DNA of 23,371 nt from Firmicutes bacterium CAG:95 (GTDB lineage Bacteria > Bacillota > Clostridia > Lachnospirales > Lachnospiraceae): contig FR902916.1 of assembly GCA_000438155.1 (NCBI GenBank), forward strand, positions 42,434-65,804. The letters are read 5' to 3'. Each line of letters begins with the position of its first letter. Within the stretch, counting starts at the first letter, position 1. The notes beneath the pieces were generated by a model that worked only from the letters and a program-made list of their open reading frames with translations, ran no database searches and had not been told where the DNA came from. This document shows, in pieces, positions 7,583-15,364 of this stretch. The position numbers and the translations under genes were made by a program.

Positions 7583-8187
7583 AATAACGTTCCTTTCCAG
7601 ACAACCGGAATACCGGCCACAACTTCAATCACGGTATCGGCCATGGCCGCCAGTCTTTCATTGACCTGCCCCATCGCCTCGATATATTCCGCGGTCGTTT
7701 CTTCATAGGAAATGCCATCCTCAAATACATTATTTGTCACGATAAGAAAGTGGGCAAGCTGGCGGTTCAGTGCTTCTATTCCATCAAGAATCTGTGCGGT
7801 CACCTCATCCCTTAACCGGATTTTATTTTTTGCAAACATTTCATTTGCAACCAGATTGGACATACATTCCAGGAGTGCCGTATCCCGTATGAACGGTACG
7901 GAATTTTCCGGCCGATTGATCGTCACAGCTTCCTCCTGAAATTGATTGGACGGCTTTGCAAATCTCTGCGCTGCTTTTGTAAGATCCCTTGACTGCTCAA
8001 TCGTCGTAAAGCCTTTCCCGGCACGGAGCCTTTGATGACGTCTGATTTTAGCAAGGCTTTCTTCCCCAAACGGCTGCATGGTCGCGATATAATACTTTGT
8101 TTCTGCCTGCGTGGACAGACGCATCAGATATTCTTCCGCAAAGGCGGACTTTCCGCTTCCGCTGCCACCTGTGACTAAAACTACCAT
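7579..8187 (-). CDS. cobU: Adenosylcobinamide kinase / guanylyltransferase CobU
   Basis: CobU phosphorylates adenosylcobinamide and then transfers GMP to it. From the ATG at 8187 the protein is 202 residues and begins directly with the P-loop VLVTGGSGSGKSAFAEEYL. Further blocks: YYIATMQPFGEESLAKIRRH with the likely guanylylated histidine region RRHQRLRAGKGF, then DTALLECMSNLVANEMF, and QVNERLAAMADTVIEVVAGI at the end. The usual TNEVGxGIVP motif appears as TNNVFEDGISYE, a divergent version. The open frame continues upstream to 8367 inside cobT, but AAGGAT before 8187 and the P-loop position support the shorter form. A 46-base gap follows cobT; the end overlaps cobS by 4 bases. Confidence 0.93.
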   Translation of the reverse strand: MVVLVTGGSGSGKSAFAEEYLMRLSTQAETKYYIATMQPFGEESLAKIRRHQRLRAGKGFTTIEQSRDLTKAAQRFAKPSNQFQEEAVTINRPENSVPFIRDTALLECMSNLVANEMFAKNKIRLRDEVTAQILDGIEALNRQLAHFLIVTNNVFEDGISYEETTAEYIEAMGQVNERLAAMADTVIEVVAGIPVVWKGTLL

Positions 8188-8233
8188 AATCCTTATCCTT
8201 TTTCCTGTTCTTTTGCTTTCCGGTAATTTTACA

Positions 8234-9328
8234 TTATGTAAACCTCTTATATGCTGAAATCTGCATCCCGGAAAAGGTGGTTCCGGTCTCATACAACTGC
8301 AGCGCCATATCCAGTAGAGCAAAGAGCATGACCGCACCCGTTCCTTCTCCCAGTGCCATTTTCCCATCGATCACCGGCTCCATCTGCAGCTCCTTCATCA
8401 GTAACTCTACGGCCGGTTCCTTTCCCCTGTGTGAGGGGAGCAGATACTCCTTGGTCCCCGGAAAAAGACGTTCTGCAACGAGGGCTGCCACCATACTGAT
8501 CACCCCGTCTAAGACGATGGGCAGATGAAAGAGCACACCTCCCACGCACATTCCAACCAATCCTGCAATATCAAAGCCTCCGACCGTGCTTAAGACCGTG
8601 AACGGATCTGCCTTATACAAATCATAGCTCCGGATTGCCTCTGCAATCAACTGCTGCTTCCGTAAGAGCCCTTCTTCACTTAACCCGGCTCCCTTTCCGG
8701 TGACAAGTACGGGATCACACCGCAGCACTGCGGCTGCCACAGCACTGCTTGTTGTTGTATTTCCAATTCCCATTTCCCCGGTTGCCAGAAGCGTATAGCC
8801 ATCCCTCTTACATTCCTGTACCAGCTTTATGCCTGTCGCAATGGCTTTCACGGTCTCTTCTTCCGTCATGGCAGGCTCCCTCCGGAAGTTCCGCGTTCCG
8901 CACCGAAGCTTCTCATTCCGCACTCCCGGAATGGAACCCTTGTGGCTCATCCCAATATCTATCGGAATTGTCACAGCTCCGGCCTTTGCACTCATCTTCC
9001 CGACCGAAGAAGCATTTCGCCCCATAGCCTGCACAACTGCTGTGGTCACTTCCTGTCCGCTCTGGCTTATCCCTTCTTCCACAATCCCGTTATCGGCACA
9101 GAAGATCAGTACTGCCTTTTTTGAAAGGTCAAGTACCTCCGTTCCAAGGATCGCTCCGATCTGTGCAGTAAGTGCTTCAAACCGTCCCATACCGTCTAAC
9201 GGTTTGGCAACATGATCCCAGTTCTTCTGCACATTCTTACGCATCTGTTCCTCCGGTGCTTCTATTTTAATCTGCTTTAGTTCCTCCCTGGTATAATCCT
9301 TAAATACCGGCATCCCGAAGCATTCCAT
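8234..9328 (-). CDS. cobT: Nicotinate-nucleotide--dimethylbenzimidazole phosphoribosyltransferase CobT
   Basis: CobT transfers ribose phosphate from nicotinate mononucleotide to the lower-ligand base, making alpha-ribazole phosphate. The 364-residue protein shows KPLDGMGRFEAL (about 42-53), FCADNGIVEEGISQSGQEVT (76-95), LATGEMGIGNTTTSSAV (181-197), VGGFDIAGLVGM (249-260), and ALGEGTGAVMLFALLD (325-340) carrying the catalytic glutamate (about 328). The start at 9328 is chosen because GGAGGAAG lies at ideal spacing before it; an internal Met at 9313 lacks this. It overlaps cbiP by 29 bases. The lower-ligand base cannot be read from this sequence, and no bluB or bza genes are in the window. Confidence 0.96.
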   Translation of the reverse strand: MECFGMPVFKDYTREELKQIKIEAPEEQMRKNVQKNWDHVAKPLDGMGRFEALTAQIGAILGTEVLDLSKKAVLIFCADNGIVEEGISQSGQEVTTAVVQAMGRNASSVGKMSAKAGAVTIPIDIGMSHKGSIPGVRNEKLRCGTRNFRREPAMTEEETVKAIATGIKLVQECKRDGYTLLATGEMGIGNTTTSSAVAAAVLRCDPVLVTGKGAGLSEEGLLRKQQLIAEAIRSYDLYKADPFTVLSTVGGFDIAGLVGMCVGGVLFHLPIVLDGVISMVAALVAERLFPGTKEYLLPSHRGKEPAVELLMKELQMEPVIDGKMALGEGTGAVMLFALLDMALQLYETGTTFSGMQISAYKRFT

Positions 9329-10790
9329 AAACTTCCTCCATATTTAAGTAAAGCCGTAAGGTATCTGCCAGCTTGTCATACTGCTTTTCCTTAAAGCTCT
9401 GATAGTCCTCCATCTGACCATCCTGCAGGGAAACGCCCTTTTTCTTTGCAAGAGCCTGTACAGTCTCCCCTGCAATCTGTGCCTGATCGAACAGTCCGTG
9501 CACATAGGAACCGTAAACATTCGGATTTGCTCCTGTCTGGATCACCGGCTGGTTTTCCGGCAAAGCCTCGCCTGTCTCTTCTTTCGACAATGTCTTTCCC
9601 ATATGAATTTCGTAGCCCCGGAAAGCCTTTCCGGACATCCCCTGTAACGGTCCTTCTATCTGTCCTACGCTGCCTTCTGTCTGGCAGCGCCGCTTCTCCT
9701 TCTGTAAGACGGTCGTTACAGATAACAATTCCATTCCCCGGATAGAGCCGCCCTCTTCCACACCATCGGGATCTGCTATGGTTTCTCCTAACATCTGATA
9801 GCCTCCGCAGATTCCGAATACCGGGATCTCTCCTGCTAATCTTTTTACCGCAGCTTCCAGACCGTTCTGCCGCATCCATTTGAGGTCCCCCATCGTATTT
9901 TTGCTGCCCGGAAGAAAAATGAGATCCGGATGATGGAGTTCACTGATCGAGGTCACATAACGCACCGTCACCTCCGGAAACTGCTCAAAAACATTGAAAT
10001 CCGTAAAGTTGGATATTCTCGGGTAATGAATGACCGCAATGTCAATCAGTCCTTCCTTTTTGCGGTCAAAACGTCCGGTAAGGCTATCCTCATCCTCAAG
10101 CGCAAGCTCCATATAAGGAACCACTCCCGTAACCGGAACACCGCCCTTTTCTTCCAGCATCGTAATTCCCGGGTCAAGAATCGACTTATCTCCCCGGAAT
10201 TTATTAATAATAAGGCCCTTGACCCGTTTTCTTTCTTCTTCCGTCAAAAGCATCAAGGTTCCCAGGAGCTGTGCAAACACCCCTCCACGGTCAATGTCCC
10301 CGACTAAAAGCACCGGCGCATCCAGCATCTGCGCAAGACCCATATTCACAATGTCGTTTTCCTTCAGGTTGATTTCCGCAGGGCTCCCTGCTCCCTCGAT
10401 CACAATAATATCCGCATATTCCTCTAACTTCCGGAATGCCTTCCGGATGTCCGGAATCAACTGCTTTTTGTAGGCAAAATAATCCCGCGCGCTCATGTTG
10501 CCGATCACTTCTCCATTGACAATGACCTGCGAGCCGGTATGATTCGTGGGTTTTAGCAGAATCGGATTCATACAGACCATTGGATCGATCCCTGCTGCTT
10601 CCGCCTGCATGACCTGAGCCCTTCCCATTTCCAGCCCTTCCTTCGTAATAAAGGAATTGAGCGCCATATTCTGTGATTTAAAAGGAGCCACTCGCCATCC
10701 GTCCTGCTTAAAAATCCGGCACAGCCCAGCCACCAGAAAGCTCTTACCAGCATTCGACATGGTTCCCTGTATCATAATTACCTTTGCCAT
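9300..10790 (-). CDS. cbiP: Cobyric acid synthase CbiP (glutamine-dependent)
   Basis: CbiP (CobQ in the aerobic pathway) amidates side chains b, d, e and g of adenosylcobyrinate diamide using glutamine and ATP. It is 496 residues. The N-terminal synthetase domain opens with IQGTMSNAGKSFLVAGLCR (P-loop like, about 7-25) and FKSQNMALNSF (37-47), followed by LLVGDIDRGGVFAQ (161-174). The class I glutaminase domain has FLPGSKNTMGDL, VFGICGGYQMLG with nucleophile Cys328, and SYVHGLFD with His431. ATG is preceded by GAGGATAA. It follows the ABC ATPase gene by 93 bases and overlaps cobT. Confidence 0.96.
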   Translation of the reverse strand: MAKVIMIQGTMSNAGKSFLVAGLCRIFKQDGWRVAPFKSQNMALNSFITKEGLEMGRAQVMQAEAAGIDPMVCMNPILLKPTNHTGSQVIVNGEVIGNMSARDYFAYKKQLIPDIRKAFRKLEEYADIIVIEGAGSPAEINLKENDIVNMGLAQMLDAPVLLVGDIDRGGVFAQLLGTLMLLTEEERKRVKGLIINKFRGDKSILDPGITMLEEKGGVPVTGVVPYMELALEDEDSLTGRFDRKKEGLIDIAVIHYPRISNFTDFNVFEQFPEVTVRYVTSISELHHPDLIFLPGSKNTMGDLKWMRQNGLEAAVKRLAGEIPVFGICGGYQMLGETIADPDGVEEGGSIRGMELLSVTTVLQKEKRRCQTEGSVGQIEGPLQGMSGKAFRGYEIHMGKTLSKEETGEALPENQPVIQTGANPNVYGSYVHGLFDQAQIAGETVQALAKKKGVSLQDGQMEDYQSFKEKQYDKLADTLRLYLNMEEVYGMLRDAGI

Positions 10791-10861
10791 CTGTTTATCC
10801 TCATGCCTGTTTTCTTAAAGGCTATCTTCCTTTTCTATCTCCTTACTGTCCCATTTCTTCC

Positions 10862-10941
10862 CCGGTATTACTCTTATCCGGTATCACTCTTCTCTGGTAT
10901 CACTTTTCTCTGGTATCATTCTTCTCTGGCAACATTCTTCT
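10862..10941. repeat. Five tandem copies of a 16-base repeat at the end of the ATPase gene
   Basis: Units at 10862-10877, 10878-10893, 10894-10909, 10910-10925 and 10926-10941 read close to CTGGTATCACTCTTCT, each differing at a few bases. The array spans the 3' end and stop (10884-10886) of the ATPase gene and continues into the gap before cbiP. Because 16 is not a multiple of three, each unit is read in a different frame, producing a nondescript basic/acidic tail of about 18 residues. Slippage could change both the stop position and the tail. Confidence 0.85.
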
Positions 10942-12047
10942 CCTGCATTTTGAAACTCAATTTCGATCTTCTTCTCCTGCGCCCAGTTCAGCAGTTCTTC
11001 GTTCTCCTTCTCGAAGCTCCCAAAGCTTTTCCGGCAGCAGATCAGTTTTTTGCAGTTACTTAATATATTCTTTGCTTCCTGCAGGGTTTCCCGGGGAACC
11101 TGCTCAAAAGCTTCCGTTACAATCACCTTGCCGGCAAGTGCCCTCGCAGTCGGATAATCCAGATCATTCCGGAACAGAATTCCGGTTGCAAATGGTGTCC
11201 CCTCCCGCTGCAGCTTCCGGTAGACACTCCTGCCGCTGCCGCCTCCTGCCATCACAAAAACCTCAGGCTCTCCCCGTGGTGCCGGCAACTCCACATTTCC
11301 GGTTGTTTCCTCGTAGCTTCCCGCTGTAATATCGAACAGCTTCGCAATATATCCTTTGTCCAGTACCTCTGCCGGAGTTCCCATCCGGTCTACCCGGTGT
11401 TCCCGGATACACAGAATCTGATCGGAGATAATCTCTGCCAGTTCAATCTCATGCAGGGACATGATCACAGTCAGCTTTTTCTTCCGTTTCATTTCCTGTA
11501 ACACTGACAAAAATTCCAGCTTATACTTCACATCCAGATACGACGTCGGCTCATCCAGTATCAGAATTTCCGGCTCCTGACAGATCGCACGTGCCAGCAT
11601 AATCCGCTGTCTTTGTCCGTCACTGATCCGGGTAAAATCCTGTTCCTTAAGTTCCTCTACATGCACCAGCTTCATGGCCTCTGCCACGGCCTCCCGGTCC
11701 TTTTCCGAAAGGATACCGAACCGCCCGGTATAAGGATATCTTCCGGTTGCCACCACATCCTCACAGGTCATCATTTCCGTACGCAGACGTTCCGTCAGCA
11801 GTACGGCCATCGTCTGTGCTCTCCTGGATAAGGACATTTCTTCCAAATGACTGCTTCCCAGCATAATCGTACCGCCAAGCAGCGCCAACTGTCCGGCAAT
11901 GCTTTTAAGGATGGTCGATTTGCCGGAACCGTTCGGACCGATCAGTGTCAGGATTTCACCCTTCGAAAGTCCGATTTCGATTTGTTCCATCAGGGGCTTT
12001 CCGTTATAGCCCACTGCCATTTTTATGGTACGGAAATAATCCTTCAT
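10884..12047 (-). CDS. btuD: Cobalamin-type ABC transporter ATP-binding protein with an extra C-terminal domain (BtuD-like)
   Basis: This is the cytoplasmic ATPase of the corrinoid importer. The ABC domain covers about residues 1-255: Walker A LIGPNGSGKST (35-45), signature SDGQRQRIMLARA (142-154, with SDGQ in place of SGGQ), Walker B ILILDEPT (161-168) and H-loop His199. The usual length in this family is 250-270 residues; here a further 130 follow. VFVMAGGGSGRSVYRKLQRE (about 263-282), FATGILFRNDLDYPTARALA (286-305) and VIVTEAFEQV suggest a compact alpha/beta domain with a glycine-rich loop. From memory, similar tails occur on some archaeal and clostridial BtuD-type ATPases; their role is unknown to me. 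The last 18 residues come from a 16-base tandem repeat. Four-base overlap with the permease. Confidence 0.9.
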   Translation of the reverse strand: MKDYFRTIKMAVGYNGKPLMEQIEIGLSKGEILTLIGPNGSGKSTILKSIAGQLALLGGTIMLGSSHLEEMSLSRRAQTMAVLLTERLRTEMMTCEDVVATGRYPYTGRFGILSEKDREAVAEAMKLVHVEELKEQDFTRISDGQRQRIMLARAICQEPEILILDEPTSYLDVKYKLEFLSVLQEMKRKKKLTVIMSLHEIELAEIISDQILCIREHRVDRMGTPAEVLDKGYIAKLFDITAGSYEETTGNVELPAPRGEPEVFVMAGGGSGRSVYRKLQREGTPFATGILFRNDLDYPTARALAGKVIVTEAFEQVPRETLQEAKNILSNCKKLICCRKSFGSFEKENEELLNWAQEKKIEIEFQNAGEECCQRRMIPEKSDTREE

Positions 12048-13063
12048 GTGTCCATCTTCTCCTTATTCCTGCGAACCATCACCCATAAGACAACGGGCAC
12101 TCCGAAGATCGCCGTCACCGTGCTGATACTCAATTCGGTCGGTGCCAGAACCATCCTCGCAAGCAGATCACAGAACAGACAGAACACTCCGCCGCCAAGA
12201 AAACAGGCCGGAATCATCAGAATCGGCTTCGTCGTTCCAAGGAGCTGCTTAACAAGGTGCGGCACCGCAATTCCCACGAAAGAGATTGGTCCTGCAAACG
12301 CCACAATACATGCCGAAAGGACACTGGATAAAACCACCAGTGCAATCCGCAAAAGCCGCACATTCACTCCCATGTTCTGTGCATAGCCCTCTCCCATCTG
12401 ATAAGCACTTAAGGGCTTTGCCAGTAAAAAGATGCAGATGCAGGTAAGGAAAACCACCACCGACATCACCCTCACCTGGTTCCAGTTCATCCCGGAAAAG
12501 CTTCCCCGTGACCAGTTATGCAGATTCACAATTTCCGCATCCTCCGCAAAGGTCACGACAAACTCGGTAATCGCCGAACAGATATAACCGATCATCACAC
12601 CGCTTACCACCAGCATCGACATCCGGTTTACCCGGCGTGCCATCAGAAGCACAAAGCCCATACAGATCATGGCACCGAGAAATGCTGCCAGAATCATCGT
12701 AAAAGAGGTTACCCTTATGGATCGTCCCATGAAAAATACCATGAATAATGCAACCATCATTTTCGCTCCGGATGAGATTCCGAGCACAAAAGGTCCTGCA
12801 ATCGGATTATGGAAAAAGGTCTGTAATAAATATCCGGCAAGGGCAAGCGCCCCACCAAGGATTAACGCAGCCAGCGTCCGCGGCATCCGGATGTCCCACA
12901 GAATTCTCGCATTCAATACCTCCTGTCCCCGGATGGAAGAAAGAATATCCTTAAACGGAATGGACACCGTTCCGATGCAAACATTCAGAATCAGGAACAG
13001 AATAATTCCTGCTGTCAGTAAAAGGAATGCCGTTATCACTCTTAATGTTCGGTTATGCTGCAT
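12044..13063 (-). CDS. btuC: FecCD-family ABC permease, probable cobalamin importer subunit (BtuC-like)
   Basis: This 339-residue membrane protein forms the import channel. FecCD signatures are clear: DIRMPRTLAALILGGALALA (about 57-76), NPIAGPFVLGISSGAKM (86-102), the GYAQNMGVNVRLLRI segment (222-236) and AGPISFVGIAVPHLVKQLLG (about 258-277) that contacts the ATPase, followed by DLLARMVLAPTELSIS and GVPVVLWVMVRR. About ten hydrophobic segments are visible. The same family transports iron siderophores and heme; the cobalamin assignment comes from the riboswitch and surrounding genes. A strong GGGGAGGAAG site precedes the ATG. Twelve bases separate it from the binding protein gene. Confidence 0.9.
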   Translation of the reverse strand: MQHNRTLRVITAFLLLTAGIILFLILNVCIGTVSIPFKDILSSIRGQEVLNARILWDIRMPRTLAALILGGALALAGYLLQTFFHNPIAGPFVLGISSGAKMMVALFMVFFMGRSIRVTSFTMILAAFLGAMICMGFVLLMARRVNRMSMLVVSGVMIGYICSAITEFVVTFAEDAEIVNLHNWSRGSFSGMNWNQVRVMSVVVFLTCICIFLLAKPLSAYQMGEGYAQNMGVNVRLLRIALVVLSSVLSACIVAFAGPISFVGIAVPHLVKQLLGTTKPILMIPACFLGGGVFCLFCDLLARMVLAPTELSISTVTAIFGVPVVLWVMVRRNKEKMDT

Positions 13064-13075
13064 ATACTTCCTCCC

Positions 13076-14329
13076 CTATTTCAGCCGGAAAAGATACTTC
13101 ATCTGCGTATCATCCCCCCGAAGGAGCATGATATGAAAGTCCTTCATCAGATCACCAACGGACATCGACTGCTGATAATAGTCATTGGTCGTACAGAATA
13201 CATTTCCTTCCTGTACTGCTTTAAAATCCTCCAGAACCGGGCATTTTTCAAGGAGCTGTGCAATGGAATCCACGCCACCGTCAATCGTACTGTTATAAAT
13301 CAGAAAATCCGCATCCTTTGCCCCTTCATAAAACTCCTCGATCTGGATGTTCATGGTCGAACGTCCACCTTCTTCCCCCATGTCCTCAAAAATATATCTG
13401 CCTCCCGCAAGCTCAATCATTTTCGGGATATAATCGGAGCTTCTCCGGATCTGCACCAGCCCGTTTGAGGTGATAAAGAAAAATGCCACAGTCTGATCGG
13501 TCTTTTCATCCGAGGTCACTTCCTTTAAAATAGCCGTCTGCTCTGCAAAGATCTGTTCCGCCTCTTCTTCCTTTCCCACCATGGCACCGAAGAATTTAAT
13601 CCATTCCACCCTGCCAAGCGGATGGGATTCATAACTGGAATACTCAATCATCACCGGGATTCCAAAGTCATTCAGCATTTCAATCACCTCGGGCGTATGC
13701 GTAATCATCCGGTTTTCAATGGCGAGGGAGCAGTTTTCTGAAACGATTGTTTCATAATCCGGCTTACTGTACTTTCCGGCATACCGGATATCGCCCCGCT
13801 CCATGGCATCCCTGGCTTCCTCCACATACCAGTTTTCTTCCTTCTGCCCGGAAAACCGTATCGTATCAAGAGCTTGAAGCTTCACAAACATGTCCATCAC
13901 CGCAGACGATACCAGATACAGGTTCCGGATGGGCTGCTGCATGACAATCACCTCTTTCGGGAGGTTTTCCGGTATCTCTTTTTCCTCCGGCACAATGAAA
14001 AGCTCCGTTCCGTCCATCGTCTTTAACATCCGGTATCCGCCCTCATAGTAGTCCACGGAAAAATTCTGTGCATACTGCAGTTCCATGCTGCCTTCATAAA
14101 CCAGTTCTTCTGATTCTGCCTCATTCGTGCCTTCCGGGAAAAGAATCGTTGCCTTATCTGCACTTATCCCGGCTGCTCCTGCTTTTTCATTCGCATCCTC
14201 CGGAAAAGCTGCATTCTTCCCCGGTACGATCGAAGCAGAATCAGAAGAAGGACTGCCACAGCCCAAAAGCCCAAGCAGTCCCAGCAAAAACAAACCGGAT
14301 ACGATTGTTTTCTTTCTTCTTTTTCTCAT
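13076..14329 (-). CDS. btuF: Substrate-binding lipoprotein of the corrinoid ABC importer (BtuF-like)
   Basis: A basic start, a hydrophobic segment and the lipobox LLGC (Cys24) mark a membrane-anchored extracellular lipoprotein of 417 residues. After a flexible linker (about 25-80) comes a TroA/BtuF-type helical-backbone binding fold: FSVDYYEGGYRMLKTMDG, VIVMQQPIRNLYLVSSA, then two lobes with FGIPVMIEYSSYESHPLGRV (central), IFAEQTAIL, and RRSSDYIPKMIELAGGRY. The DYYEGGY opening and the SYESHPLGRVEWIKFFG segment are familiar from clostridial cobalamin/iron-complex binding proteins. It lies directly upstream of the permease and ATPase, forming a complete importer. Ligand specificity is inferred from the riboswitch context. 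Confidence 0.88.
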   Translation of the reverse strand: MRKRRKKTIVSGLFLLGLLGLLGCGSPSSDSASIVPGKNAAFPEDANEKAGAAGISADKATILFPEGTNEAESEELVYEGSMELQYAQNFSVDYYEGGYRMLKTMDGTELFIVPEEKEIPENLPKEVIVMQQPIRNLYLVSSAVMDMFVKLQALDTIRFSGQKEENWYVEEARDAMERGDIRYAGKYSKPDYETIVSENCSLAIENRMITHTPEVIEMLNDFGIPVMIEYSSYESHPLGRVEWIKFFGAMVGKEEEAEQIFAEQTAILKEVTSDEKTDQTVAFFFITSNGLVQIRRSSDYIPKMIELAGGRYIFEDMGEEGGRSTMNIQIEEFYEGAKDADFLIYNSTIDGGVDSIAQLLEKCPVLEDFKAVQEGNVFCTTNDYYQQSMSVGDLMKDFHIMLLRGDDTQMKYLFRLK

Positions 14330-14341
14330 AGATCGTTCCTC

Positions 14342-15301
14342 TTAATCGAGCGCCTTGATCGTATCGGAATGAAAGGTCAGGGTATACTCGATTTCATGTG
14401 GCTTACTCATTGCCACAGTATCTCCGATTACCGTCACCGGTTCGTCAAAAGCGGCTACGGGAATCTCAAATACGGAATTTCCTTCGGTGTTTACCGGAAG
14501 AAACTTCTCTCCGTCTACCAGCATATAATCATAGTTCGGACTGCTCCATTCTACGGAAGCTGTCACCTTCTGATTCTCTACGGTAATCGTCACAGGAGAA
14601 GCAATGCTTGCGCGTCCGCTTCCTCCTTCAAAGGTCATCTCTACTAAATAGCTTCCATCTGTAAGATCAGGAATGCCGGATTTTCCTGAAGCTTCGCCGG
14701 AAGCCGATGTCCCTGCTGTTTCTGCTTCAGAAGCTTCTACAGGATTCGATACGCAGACCTTGTGATCATACCACTTGCCCTTGGTTCCGATCAGGGCAAC
14801 ATCAAATTCTTCATCCAATGCCGGAACCAGAATATCAAATCCATATACCTCATCGGTCAGGCCGTCACTGTAGGTTACTTCATCCACTGTCGGCTCTAAA
14901 AGCTGTGCACCGTCCTTCTGCGCATCCTCTGCAGATCCCGGATAAAGATTCAGGATCTTCTTGGAGGCCAGAGATACATGAATGGTCATCTGACCGTTTT
15001 CTACCGTCAGGACACCCTTTCCATCACAGGCTTCACTCACATGGAACATGGAACTGTCCGTAGAAAATTCCGCATCATAAGTTCCATCCGGAAGTATTGC
15101 CTGCGTGGTTTCTGCTGTGTCTTCCTGAACCTCTGTCGCTGCTTCACTCTCTTCGGGTTCTTCCGTAACTTCTTTAGCAGCAGGGGCTGTCTCTTCGACA
15201 GCCGCCTCCTGCTGATCCTCTGTCTTTCCAGCACAGGCACTTACAAAAGCCATACTGAAAACCAATACGCCGGTCAAAAGGATTGTTTTTATCTTACTCA
15301 T
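14342..15301 (-). CDS. Unassigned two-domain beta-rich lipoprotein in the corrinoid uptake cluster
   Basis: A 319-residue lipoprotein with lipobox VSAC (Cys23), an acidic Glu/Ala/Thr linker (about 26-68) and two beta-rich domains beginning with similar phrases: LPDGTYDAEF (about 70-79) and LTDGSYLVEM (213-222), each followed by a VTVEN-type strand. The second domain carries a strongly patterned core: FEGGSGRASI (224-233), EWSSPNYDYM (251-260), GNSVFEIPV (274-282) and AMSKPHEIEYTLTF (297-310). I have seen this domain style in clostridial heme/cobalamin transport loci but cannot give it a certain family name. Tyr, Met and His residues in these motifs could bind a metal or tetrapyrrole. I start at the ATG (15301), preceded by GAGG; a GTG four codons earlier overlaps that site. 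Confidence 0.85.
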   Translation of the reverse strand: MSKIKTILLTGVLVFSMAFVSACAGKTEDQQEAAVEETAPAAKEVTEEPEESEAATEVQEDTAETTQAILPDGTYDAEFSTDSSMFHVSEACDGKGVLTVENGQMTIHVSLASKKILNLYPGSAEDAQKDGAQLLEPTVDEVTYSDGLTDEVYGFDILVPALDEEFDVALIGTKGKWYDHKVCVSNPVEASEAETAGTSASGEASGKSGIPDLTDGSYLVEMTFEGGSGRASIASPVTITVENQKVTASVEWSSPNYDYMLVDGEKFLPVNTEGNSVFEIPVAAFDEPVTVIGDTVAMSKPHEIEYTLTFHSDTIKALD

Positions 15302-15364
15302 TGTCCGCCTCACAACATCCTGTTCGATACAGGTTTATTTTCATTCCAGTCAGCTATACCGATT

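Noticed and set aside
10862..10941. CRISPR-like array
   Set aside because: Units are contiguous 16-base tandem repeats without spacers, overlapping a coding end; no cas genes are present.
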